Shown here: positions 21,810-32,237 of the stretch, piece by piece
Position numbering within the stretch: the stretch's first letter is position 1
Layout: every line of letters begins with the position of its first letter
NCBI GenBank assembly: GCA_903813345.2
Contig: CAIIXF020000005.1
Coordinates: forward strand, 21,145,375 to 21,209,374
Direction: 5' to 3'
DNA: 64,000 bases
Origin: Owenia fusiformis
Taxonomy: Eukaryota; Annelida; Polychaeta; Sabellida; Oweniidae
The notes under the pieces: model-generated
The model's input: only the letters and a program-made list of their open reading frames with translations
The model's database searches: none
Told to the model about the DNA's origin: nothing
Translations under genes and position numbers: made by a program

Positions 21810-22656
21810 AGAGAGATTTCGCACATAAGTGAAAGTACAACTTATACGTATACATATAGTTTAAAGGGTCATGTCGAACTATTATATTTACTAAAATCAA
21901 TTTTAAATTGTACTCAATGGAACATAACTATTCCCGTTATAGAAAAGCTCCATCAACTAGAGACTGAATGCACTGTCATCTGCACGTGTAGATTATGCAC
22001 ATTATAATTAAATGCTTGCTTCCGTGTCCTTGTTGTTGTAGTGTATTATAAACACAATCCTTTAAAGTGAGTCATGATTCTTTAAAGTGAGTCATTACAT
22101 AAACAAGTTGATTATTTCACTGTTTTCATGATCACTATAAGTTCAGTGAACTTACAAAACGGTATATTTACGTAGATGATAACGTATACAGTTGGATCTC
22201 CGTATAAAGATTTGCCTACATGTGTGTGGAACAATTGACCGCAAGCATTAATTGGCTGAGTGGGACCAGTATCCAATCAAATACTTTAACCATCAATTTG
22301 AAACACCAATCAAACCAGTAGGTTCTAGCAATTCCTGGAAACAACCCATTCAGTAGCTCAACATATGACATACAGGGTGTTTCATAACGAGCATCTCCAA
22401 AAGTCAATTTGAGAAGAGATGGTTCTATAACATAGTACTATATATGAGCCTATTTTATTCTAGACAAACACATTTGGATCAACTAAACATGCTACAATTC
22501 AAGAAAGTACAAATGGCATCCCTTTGACCTGTATTTATTACAGTCCGAGAAGATCTTTCCTGACGAAAAGCCCACATTATGAAACACCTTGTATGTTTAC
22601 CTATAAGTATAAGTATACGTTATAAGTTGTACTTTCACTAGGTGCGAAATCTCTCT
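21810..22656. mobile_element. TIR element (AGAGAGATTTCGCAC ends) with GAT duplication
   Basis: Ends AGAGAGATTTCGCACATAAG and, inverted, AGAGAGATTTCGCACCTAGT. Inner TIR text continues with TGAAAGTACAACTTATA. GAT occurs directly on both sides (21807-21809 and 22657-22659), and the host repeat is restored by removing one GAT and the element. It is 847 bp. A shorter relative is at 43676-43980. Confidence 0.8.
22371..22593. mobile_element. mariner-type MITE nested in the TIR element
   Basis: TACAGGGTGTTTCATAA at the left and TTATGAAACACCTTGTA at the right are inverted repeats with TA ends. About 220 bp, no transposase. The 43676-43980 relative keeps only its right part. Confidence 0.75.
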
Positions 22657-22857
22657 GATGTTGAACAGAAATAACTTAAAACGTGCCACTATTGTTGACA
22701 GACATGCGAACAAGTGAGTGATTGCAATAGCTCACCATGTTAGCTAACAAGTGAGTGATTGCAATAGCTCACCATGTTAGCTAAAAATGCCAACAAAACT
22801 GCAAAACCTAGCATATGTAGAACTGAATTGGACTTTGGCATACCACATTTACTAGTC

Positions 22858-22873
22858 GGGGGGGGGGGGGGGG
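22858..22873. repeat. homopolymer G16
   Basis: Sixteen G in a row on the plus strand. A matching C15 run is at 23468-23482, 595 bp downstream. Confidence 0.95.
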
Positions 22874-23690
22874 TGAGAGATGTCCTTATCCCCTAGCCAC
22901 ATTTTCCATCACTATTCTGCAGTTTTTCACCATTTTAGTACTTTTAAAGTGATGTTGGGATGATGGTTATAATTTAATTGTTGGTACATTAGTTTCTCTT
23001 GATTCCTTACATATTTAAGGTGGCCTAAAGTGCTGCTTATTTTTTCGTGAAGCTGTAACAACCGGGGTCACATTCGCCTAGCTGTGATGTTACATGAGAT
23101 GTTAAAATATACTATGGTAGTGTATGGCCTAAACTAGGGAGTGTGTTGGTTGTTAAGAATTTTAATCTACTCTTTACTGACACCTAACTGCAGGCCGTCC
23201 AACTGTCCTGCAATTTGCGTATTTGTCACGCATTTGCTGGAAAATGTGAAGTCACGCCAGTTTTTTTTTGCGTGACAGAAAATGTCACGCAAATACGCAT
23301 TTTACCTGATTATTGTCCAGCAAAAATATTCCTGTAGAAAAATTGTCATAAAAGATCAACGATACACCACAAAACCGAACGACGGAAAAAAAAGAACGCA
23401 TTTCGTTCGGACTTTTCACGCGGATAGCGTAAATGTCACAAATTTTGCCTGAAATATTTAATACCTACCCCCCCCCCCCCCCTATTATATATCTGATTGG
23501 AATAAACAAAAGCAACCAAGAAATGATGTAGATTCTCAAAGTTTTGCAAAATTAGGTCACTTGACTTAGCCGTCTATTTCTGTTCAAAACTAACTTCCTT
23601 ACCCTATTTAACTTGATTTATCTTGTCCTGGGCCATTAACTGTTACCATAATCATATCCTATCCTAACTTAGGACCTTACGTCCTACATA
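22874..23690. other. intron DNA with C15 run and CACGCA-type inverted motifs
   Basis: TTTGTCACGCATTTGCTGG and GTCACGCAAATACGCATTTT make short inverted copies around 23220-23310. A 30-nt segment starting GGTGGCCTAAAGTGCTGC (about 23021) recurs at about 46882. C15 at 23468-23482. No gene. Confidence 0.5.
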
Positions 23691-23699
23691 TAGATGATT

Positions 23700-24345
23700 T
23701 AATCAGCAGTGAATGGATTTGGTTCAAATTTTATATGATGATGCCTAGGGACAAAGTAGATTTGTTCAAGAAAGAATTTTCAAGATGGCAGCTGAATTTC
23801 AAAATGGCCGCCATTTTTCATAAAAAACATAATTTTAATTACTCAAATATTAGTTGATGGATTAGATTCAAATTCTATATGCTGATGTCTAGGGACAAAG
23901 GAGCTACCCTGAAGAAGAGATTTATACAATGGCTGCTAAATATCAAAATGGCAGCCATTTTTGGTAAAAAAAACATAATCTTTTATAACTCAAATACCAG
24001 TGAACGGATTTGGTTCAAATTTTATATGCTGATGCCTAGGGACAAAGGAGCTACCCTGAAGAAGGTACAAAGGGACAACGTAGATTTGTTCAAGAAAGAA
24101 TTTTCTAGATGGCGGCTGAATTTCAAAATGGCTGCCATTTTTCATAAAAACGTAATCTTTGATAACTCAAATACTAGTTGAAGGATTTGTTTCATATTTT
24201 ATATGCTGATGCCTTGGTATAAAGGAGCTACAATGAACAAGAGATTTTTAGAATGGCTGATAAATACCAAAATGGTGGCCATTTTTCGTAAAAAATGTAA
24301 TTTTTGATAACTCAAATACTAGTTATACTAAGATTCAAAATGGCT
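23700..24345 (+). repeat. tandem array of about 150-bp units with AAAATGGC(G/A)GCCATTTTT
   Basis: About four units. Each contains GGATTTGGTTCAAATTTTAT, GATGCCTAGGGACAAA and TTTCAAAATGGCCGCCATTT. The same unit forms the body of the F1 element at 45243-46478, so this is probably a fragment of such an element without its ends. Confidence 0.85.
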
Positions 24346-24359
24346 GCTATATAGAATTC

Positions 24360-24665
24360 AATATACTGGTGAACTAAGATGTAAACTAAGTGTAAAATAA
24401 GTTTAAAATCATTTGCATGTGAAATTGGTCACCTATTTACTAGGTGCAAAGTAAGTGTAAACTGAGTGCGAACTAAAGTGAAAACTGAGTGCGAACTGTA
24501 ATGTAAACTAAGTGTAAATTAAAATGTAAATTGGATGTATACTAAGGTGTAAACTGAGTGTTAACTAAGGTGTAAATTAGCTCATTTGCATATGAAATTG
24601 GTCACCTATTTACTAGGTGAAAACTAAGTGTAAACTGACTGTATATTGTAGGTGTAAAGCCTTTG
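24360..24665. repeat. degenerate (GTGTAAACTAA)n repeats
   Basis: Many variants of AAGTGTAAACTGAGTGCGAA in direct orientation, together with two copies of CATTTGCATATGAAATTGGTCACC-like text (about 24411 and 24583). Short-period tandem amplification. Confidence 0.75.
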
Positions 24666-24679
24666 TAATTTTTGATATG

Positions 24680-24895
24680 GGAAAGTATCTGTGATGACAT
24701 AATCAATCATCACAAGGGAAACGAGCTAATTCATGATGATATCACAAAGCATCTCTGTCATAGATAGAACTCTGCCACATTTCAATCAAACTACTATGTT
24801 ACATCATAGATAATCTCACTGTCACAGATAGAATTCACCTAATTGCCTTTGTGATGATTGATGATGACATCACAGACTGTTGACACATATAGACA
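24680..24895. repeat. imperfect foldback
   Basis: TGATGACATAATCAATCATC (about 24692) pairs with GATGATTGATGATGACATCA (about 24852). The inner CATAGATAGAA and CACAGATAGAA segments are direct. Weakly conserved, about 200 bp. Confidence 0.5.
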
Positions 24896-24899
24896 GAAA

Positions 24900-26549
24900 T
24901 GAATTTCAAATGCATATTGGGAAATTGTTAGCTATAGGGCAAACAGAACAATTTCAGCTAGTATTTCTTAATTCTATTAGGAAACCCTAACTAAGATAAG
25001 TTCAGCAATCTATGTCAGAATGATGGGTCTTAAATCTTGAACTACCTTTAAACATCACTTCCTAAATAATACCAGCAGAAAATGGGGTATCTCTTTTTAT
25101 GCTCAGCATGAAATGGGACATCACTTTTTATGCCAGCATAAAAAAGCATAAATATCGAGCTAATTAAAGTCAAAGTGTAATAATGACAGAAGTGACACTA
25201 TGTTAGTATATAGTCTACATCAGGCATAGAAGATCTCATTTCTCATATTATATTTAATTCTATACCATGTATAGTTTCTCAGGAACCCATACACAAGCGC
25301 GTAGCTACGTTGAGGCAAATGAGGCAGCTGCCTCGTCGCTCTTTTAAGCCTTTTAAAAATAATGTTCGGATTTAAAACCAATTAAAGTGAGCAACCATCT
25401 TTTTCTTGAAAACGTACCATTAAAATAACAGCTTGCGTTCTGTTGATTTTATCTAAATATAATTTCATGTATTCTTTATACAGTGTATAGAACTTAAAGA
25501 AGCCTACTCTCAAGACACTTGCGGGCAATTTTATACCGTTCGCATATCACATCAAATTGGTAGCCTTCGTTTTTGACCAAAGGCGCATTTTTCAGATTTT
25601 TGATTGATATTATGAGATGAGACTCACTGTGGCAAGTAGATCAGGTATACCTTATTATTAAGGGTATTTATTTTTTATTATCGCCTGGATATAACGACCT
25701 AGGAAGATCTATCAACACTAGCATACTCAAGCAAATATTATTATTCGAAATTCAATTTTACTCTGGTAAAAAGGTCATTTTATATAACGTCCAGCGTAAA
25801 GTGTAAAACTTAAAAGTAATCAATGTGCACTGCGCTGAAACGCCGATCTTTGAAATTCATTTTCTATTTATATTTTATTTTTCTCTTGAAAGTATAATAT
25901 TTTATATCTCAAACGCAGACAACCAATTTTACTTTGGTCAAGCAATACTCCTAATTACAATTATAGCATTTCAATCACTGATCTTTTTGAATTACGAAAA
26001 TAGACACAAGTAGTATAATTTGATTCCATCGTGTAGTACCGACAGGATATATTAATAAGTATATTGTATATTGTATGGCCAGTATATTTGATAAAAACAC
26101 TGTTATGTAAATTACACGATGATAATGTTTGTTTGCGATATGAAATCTATGAAGGATTCAGTTTAAACGATAGATTTATCCTTGGGAGGAAAAGAAAGTA
26201 TCTTAGTTGTAAAGAAAACAAAAGAAGTTGGGACGTGGTCATGCTTGATTATGTTTCTTTTATATATCACCGTTTGCATTCGTTGAAATCGGCCTGCATT
26301 GATTTCAAGAGGTGGTCGGTGTACAAGGTCATATGTTTGAGTTATTGGTTTAATGATAAATGTGACCCTTGAATGCGTTATGCTTTATGTATGCGTGAAA
26401 CAAATACTCCAATGGCCTAATCTCAATTTGCCTACAAACAATATAACATTGAAATGATGGTCATCTGCATATTAACTTCCGCACCACACGTCAAACTTCG
26501 ACACAATTCAGTTAAGTATCCGGTATCGCTATAATCGCTACATGCCAGT
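24900..26549. other. unique intron 2 DNA
   Basis: Open frames here (for example 25825-26013 and 26064-26372) show no family similarity. No repeat structure recognised. Confidence 0.4.
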
Positions 26550-27890
26550 GTTTTTTGCATCACTTCTAAATTATTTCTGTAAACATGCATTTTCAAAGGT
26601 TGGTTTTTTCGAAAAGAACACCTCAAAAGACAAATATGAATCCCTTTATGGAATGATTTATATATTTTGTGTCATGAAACATGTGTTCAAGTACATATGT
26701 AACTTTGCATAAAAAATTGGAAAAAAATTGATGGATGATGGTGAAAATAATGATTGTGTTTTGAAAAAAAACTTGTTAATGGGTAGTTCAACGTCGTTAA
26801 ACTCAATAACAGCGTTATTTATTACTAAGAATTTTCTTGGGGCCATTATTGAGTTTAACCTCTTTACTATTCTTTTCATTGATGCAAGTTTTGGATCCAC
26901 CGAAACCATTTTTCCGCGATAACATGCAACTGATACTTGACAACAAAATAAAAACACATAACATCAAGCGATTCAACACTATATTATTGTATTAAATGGT
27001 CATTTATACAAGTAAAATGAGGTTAAACTTACCAATCTCTAAAATGACATTTCCGCATGTCCGACATTGTGTCTATTCGTCCCGGGTTAAAATTTAAACT
27101 ATTGAAACGAAATTGTTGTCAAATAGATTGATAATTATCACGCGATTACTCGGGATAAAATAACCATTTTTGAGGATAGCAGGTATCTTTGATTGATTTA
27201 TATAGTGCTTGTATACACACAAAATTGTTATTAATTGCAAACCTACTGTTCGTTGATGCAGTGTCGCAATGACGGTTAATTCCTGATACGATATGCAATT
27301 TCGATGTTACCGGAGCTGACCGATATTTTTGTAAAATTCCAAACCTGTCTCCAATATTTTCGTAATTATGCATCAATATGGTCTAAGGGGGGTACGGGAT
27401 GGTGTGTATGTATTTATAAGGTATGTATGCATGCTTGAATCACATTCTTTTTGTAATATTACCATGTTTTCGGAGTTTAATTAGTTCCGCTTGTCGGAAC
27501 CTGCTGAACGACTGAATTAACGCATCAAGGGCAAAATGGTCATGGAGGTTAGACCTAGCCGGGGCCATAAGACATGTCAGATAAGAAACGAGGCCCAGGC
27601 TAGGTCTAATGTTGTTGGACTAGTTAATGGGTGGATTAAACACAAATTATGAGATAATCCAATTGATTTTGGAACCATTCTTTGAACTTTTCTTGAAGAT
27701 TATGCATTGTTTTTTCATATGCATTTATTTTTTAAAGCCAGAAACTACCCGCCAAAAAATTATCAACTGTCAAAAATCTGTTGCACTAACTTCTGTCATC
27801 CTTTAGAAATTGTCAAACAGGCTTGTTTTACAAGATAATGGAATAGGTTTCTTGTAGGCCCAATAGCCCATAATGCAAAACCAATTAAGG
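26550..27890 (+). repeat. dispersed repeat Z, copy A, split by an insertion
   Basis: 26550-26783 and 27623-27890 match, in order, one continuous stretch at 30153-30634 (copy B). The two parts are separated by the 26784-27622 element. The repeat has no long frame. Confidence 0.9.
26784..27622. mobile_element. 839-bp TIR element with 9-bp target duplication
   Basis: Flanked by GTTAATGGG on both sides (26775-26783 and 27623-27631). Copy B of the host repeat has GTTAATGGG once with no insert, so the boundaries are certain. The ends are TAGTTCAACGTCGTT and, inverted, TAGTCCAACAACATT. Subterminal GTTAGACCTAGCC and GGCTAGGTCTAAT (27552 and 27592) form an inner hairpin. Duplications of 8-10 bp suggest hAT, MULE or a related group. 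No transposase frame. Confidence 0.88.
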
Positions 27891-28020
27891 TAACGGTAAA
27901 GTTATTCTGAAGTACAAAAAATGGCAGCCATATTTTTTGATAAAGTCACAAAATAATTTTGCTACGAAAAATTGGCAAAAATTACATCCACTTTTGAGCA
28001 ACACCATGTATTTATTTTGT

Positions 28021-28285
28021 ACTTTTTATGTCCCCACCACATAGTGTGGGGCCATATTGTCAGCCTAGGCGTGTCCGTCCGTCTGGTTGTCTGTCTGATT
28101 GTCTGTCTGTCCGTCCCTCCGTTCGTACGTACGTCCGGTAGTTTTCTCCAAAACCGCTACAGATATCACCTTCAAATTTTCAGGGATAAATTATGAGTGC
28201 TTACAGATGTGGACAAAAGATTTTTAGCTCGATACCTACATCCTGTCGGCCATTTTTAAGTCAAAGGCTAAAATCCTTGTCTGCA
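28021..28285 (+). mobile_element. family F2 element, 5' end only
   Basis: Starts ATGTCCCCACCACATAGTGT, continues GGGGCCATATTGTCAGCC and a (CCGTCTGT)n tract, and breaks off after CTAAAATCCTTGTCTGCAAA. It matches 32489, 37976 and 47838 and lacks the right end. Confidence 0.85.
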
Positions 28286-28361
28286 AACTTACAGTATTAC
28301 TGTTTGTATTATTAATCTCCATCGTTTTTCAATAGGCTAACTCAGTCAGTGAATGCAGGGA

Positions 28362-28838
28362 TTAAGGTATGAGGTTCCATATCCATCCGCCAAAAGGTAT
28401 GACCCCTATATAGTCCATTTAAAAACTCGTGGTATTGTTCTAAATAACGCCATAGTTGGCTTCTAGGGTACCTAGTGTGCCACTATTTGGTATCAAAATA
28501 AAGAGGAGGAGTTCAACTTTCATTTGAATTACGAAAATAGCGATGTAGGTCAAAAATAGTTCCGACGTGAGGTTGTTTACTACGCATTTGCCCGTCATAT
28601 CAGAATTGAGGAAGTGGTAGCAAACGCGAGTCACAATAAATGGACGCTGATATCTCAGAAAGTAACCTGACTCCCTATAATTTGATGTAGATCAATCGAA
28701 CCCCTATATGAACAGGTACATTTTGATATATAACACTATGGGGGGTAAGCGTTTTATAGTTGGTCACGAACGCCATATGTGCAAAGTATTGTTATGAATT
28801 TTCGAATTTGGTATTGGATTACGGTACTCATACCTTAA
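28362..28838. mobile_element. TTAA-flanked MITE, copy 1
   Basis: Ends TTAAGGTATGAGG and, inverted, TTAAGGTATGAG (GGTACTCATACCTTAA). 477 bp, nearly identical to 29624-30099. A TTAA target is typical of piggyBac-type transposition. No frame of its own: the apparent frame at 28440-28634 is shared by both copies but resembles nothing I know. Confidence 0.8.
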
Positions 28839-29623
28839 TATGAGGCCTAAAATTGTCTGCTAGTTAGCCAGAGACCAATATTCTAGCAGAATTTGAGAAC
28901 AGAATCGATTTTTTTTGTTCTGCGTAGGGCAAACAATGATTTGAAATCACTTTCAACCATTCTGTGAGTATAAGAATGGTCATAAGAGGCCCATGGAGGG
29001 TCATGAATGAAAGAGAGCCCTCTGAAATTCCGTCAAAATTGCAGGTTATTTCTTCTTTTTTTGCCAAAATTACATGATTTTCAGGGCCCATATCTCAGTG
29101 AAATTGCTACAATGTAGCGATTTTTCATTTTTACAGGTTAGATACACGTGTCAGGTCGACAGAAACAGTAATCATGTGTGATCTTTAAATTGCTACATTG
29201 TAGCAATATTTATTTCAAAATACAGGTGTGAGGGAAACTGCAATTTAGTTAGATTTAGGCGAAAATGGCCAAATTTCAGTCAAAATCCTCGAGACACAGG
29301 GCCTTTGTCTTAGATTTAGTCAATGATGCAACTCTTAGTAGAAGGTGTGCCATATAGGGAATGAAAGCTGTTTGTCAGACGTATCATTTTCTTCAATAAA
29401 CTCAGAGATAGTCAGGTTAGATTTGTGACGTCACAGTGGCAAAGTCAGATTGGCATATTTAGACGTATTTGGGGTAGGGCAAATTAACCCTTTTTAGCCT
29501 AAATGGATAAATTTTTCACATATTCAGCCAGTTCCGACGTTTTTATGCATTTTTGAACTAAAAATGATATTTTCTGCCAAAAAAAAGTTGCAGAGACAAA
29601 AATCAGTGTGATGTCATAAAACA
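28839..29623. other. intron DNA between the paired MITEs
   Basis: Contains the near-perfect palindrome ATTGCTACATTGTAGCAAT at about 29189-29207 and a related ATTGCTACAATGTAGCGAT at about 29103. No gene. Confidence 0.5.
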
Positions 29624-30099
29624 TTAAGATATGAGGTTCCATATCCATCCGCCAAAAGGTATGACCCCTATATAGTCCATTTAAAAACTCGTGGTATTGT
29701 TCTAAATAACGCCATAGTTGGCTTCTAGGGTACCTAGTATGCCACTATTTGGTATCAAAATAAAGAGGAGGAGTTCAACTTTCATTTGAATTACGAAAAT
29801 AGCGATGTAGGTCAAAAATAGTTCCGACGTGAAGTTGTTTACTACGCGTTTGCCCGTCATATCAGAATTGAGGAAGTGGTAGCAAATGCGAGTCACAATA
29901 AATGGACGCTGATATCTCAAAAAGTAACCTGACTCCCTATAATTTGATGTAGATCAATCGAACCCCTATATGAACAGGTACATTTTGATATATACACTAT
30001 GGGGGGTAAGCGTTTTATAGTTGGTCATGAACGCCATATGTGCAAAGTATTGTTATGAATTTTCGAATTTGGTGTTGGATTACGGTACTCATACCTTAA
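29624..30099. mobile_element. TTAA-flanked MITE, copy 2
   Basis: A direct duplicate of 28362-28838 with few differences (left end TTAAGATATGAGG). The flanks differ from copy 1, which favours separate insertions over a segmental duplication. Confidence 0.8.
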
Positions 30100-30152
30100 A
30101 CACAACACACATGAGTGAATCACCAAACTATTTATGTTGTTGAAAAACATTG

Positions 30153-30634
30153 CCACCTGTTTTGCATCACTTCTAAATTATTTCTGTAAACATGCATTTT
30201 TAAAGGTTGGTTTTTTCAAAAAAAAACTCAAAAGACAAATGTGAATCCCTTAATGGAATGGTTTATATATTTTGTGTGATGAAACATGTGTTCAAGTACA
30301 TATGTAACTTTGCATATTGTAAAAAAATTGATTGATGATGGTGAAAATAATGATTGTGTTTTGAAAAAAAACTTGTTAATGGGTGGATTAAACACAAATT
30401 ATGAGATAATTCAATTGATTTTGGAACCATTCTTTGAACTTTTCTTGAAGATTATGCATTGTTTTTTCATATGCATTTATTTTTTAAAGCCAGAAACTAC
30501 CCGCCAAAAAATTATCAACTGTCAAAAATCTGTTGCACTAACTTCCTCATCCTTTAGAAATTGTCAAACAGGCTTGTTTTTACAAGATAATGGAATAGGT
30601 TTCTTGTAGGCCCAATAGCCCATAATGCAAAACC
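30153..30634 (+). repeat. dispersed repeat Z, copy B (uninterrupted)
   Basis: Matches copy A (26550-27890) without the 839-bp insert, keeping a single GTTAATGGG at about 30376-30384. It ends at GCAAAACCA, where the Helentron-like element starts. Confidence 0.9.
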
Positions 30635-31433
30635 AACTAGATAACGGCAACTCCGCGGAGTAGCAAATCCCAACGAACAAAATATCAATTAGCAAATTCC
30701 AATCAATTATACTCATTACATTGGTTAAAATTGAAAAAATTAGATTTTAGAATTGCGAATTCCTGCAAAGCAGCCATTTTGAATTTTCTGACATACAAAT
30801 CTGAAAAATAATACCATAATTGTGATCTACTCCAAAATTCCTTCAATTTGAGTATAATATAGCCATACTTTGAAGGGATCAAAAAATTATTGTGAAATCG
30901 TACATTAGACGGCCGTTTTGAATTTTACGAGGCTCAAATCAGAAAAAAGATACAATATTTGCAATCTACTCTTAATTGCCTTTCATTTGAGTATAATAAA
31001 GCTATACTTTAGAAAGATCTAAAAATTAGCGAAAATTTCTGTTTTCCTGTCCCCCCATACACGGCCCCTGGGGGTCAGGATGAAAAACACGGAATATATG
31101 TGAAATATATAAATGTTGTGAATATACTACCAAAATTTCAAACAATAATATTAATTACTTTGGTTCAGAATGAAAAATTTATGATTTTTGCGAAAAAGTC
31201 ACGTCATTTTTAAAGCGGCGGCCATCTTGAAAATTTTTTTTTTTGTGTAAAACTAATCACCAATATACATCTTTCCACTAAATATGAAGAAAATCCGTCT
31301 ATTAGTATTTGAGTTATCTTCCGGACAGACGGACGGACGGACTGACTGACTGACGGACTGACGGACGGACGGACAGACAGACGGACGGAGGGCTTCACTA
31401 TATCCCTACAGAACTTCGTTCGTTGGGATAATT
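30635..31433 (+). mobile_element. Helentron-like element (family F1), copy B
   Basis: About 90% similar to copy A (16722-17563). The insertion point is exact. Repeat Z copy A reads GCAAAACCAATTAAGGTAAC uninterrupted (about 27873-27895). Copy B has GCAAAACCA, then the element, then ATTAAGGTAAC, with no target duplication. Read in reverse, the element sits between T and T and ends in CTAG. Terminal hairpin CAGAACTTCGTTCGTTGGGA and microsatellite at 31324-31389. Confidence 0.88.
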
Positions 31434-32237
31434 AAGGTAACAGTAAAGTTATTCTGAAGTACAAAAGTACAAAATTTTGTACCGGTTTTCCTTATATGTG
31501 AATGCATTTCCTGACTAAAGAGATATATCAAAGAAAACTTCACATTTAAATGCATTTTTATAACTATGAATTGGAGGTGTATTGGTCCCCAAAGCTAGCA
31601 TGAAGACCGTAAAATGAGGCTAATTTTTGAAAGTTTCAAGGAGTAGCCTTGCAACAGTCACACATTTGTAAGAATCCAAAATTTCCACAAATCACCTTAT
31701 ACCAAGGAACATCGAATGAGCATGGAAATGTGCACTTCTTGCATTGTTAGAGTATGATAAAGCTCAAACCATAGTTTCTTATAAATATTTCATGTCCACC
31801 ATTTTGTTTGCCGGAACTACTTTTATATTTCCTGATTAATCCTCATACAAGTTTTTGTGACTTCACCAAGTGGCATGGATTATCACTAGTATATTTTATC
31901 TATAACAGTATAATAATCATGATAGATACATAATTGAGGTTTTATAAATGATGAACAATGGATATACATGAATGAGGATTACTTTGGACTAGAAAATAGT
32001 CCCAGCAAAAAATGGTGGACATGAAATATTTATTTCCTTACAATATCAAATAAAATATCTCCCAAAAGATTCACAATATGTTATAAATTGGTGAAGTTAT
32101 TAATGATTCAAAGTGCAAAAATTAGTGAAAAATGTTTAAATTCTCCCAAATAATAAGAATGAAAATAATACATTATTGTAAAAATCTTTAGTTTTCCTGG
32201 AATAAAGTAAATACATGTATGTATGCACTTTAGTGAT

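Larger units (their letters stand above)
21414..22784 (-). mobile_element. hairpin-ended tandem-repeat element (family F4), copy 1
   Basis: Reads in reverse the F4 pattern of 43237-45242. The far end ACCATGTGAGCTCAGTACCC (minus strand) is at about 21420-21445. The hairpin end AGCTCAC...GTGAG lies at about 22730-22780, where a 37-bp tail is duplicated (TAGCTAACAAGTGAGTGATT twice). It is interrupted by the TIR element at 21810-22656. Confidence 0.7.

Noticed and set aside
26064-26372. 102-codon plus-strand frame in intron 2
   Set aside because: No family similarity, no splice signals of note, and length expected by chance.
31210-31398. Frames reading PSVRPSVRPSV (also 32136-32636, 45255-45485, 54166-54515)
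   Set aside because: They are translations of (CCGT)n microsatellites in repeat elements, with no start context or family.
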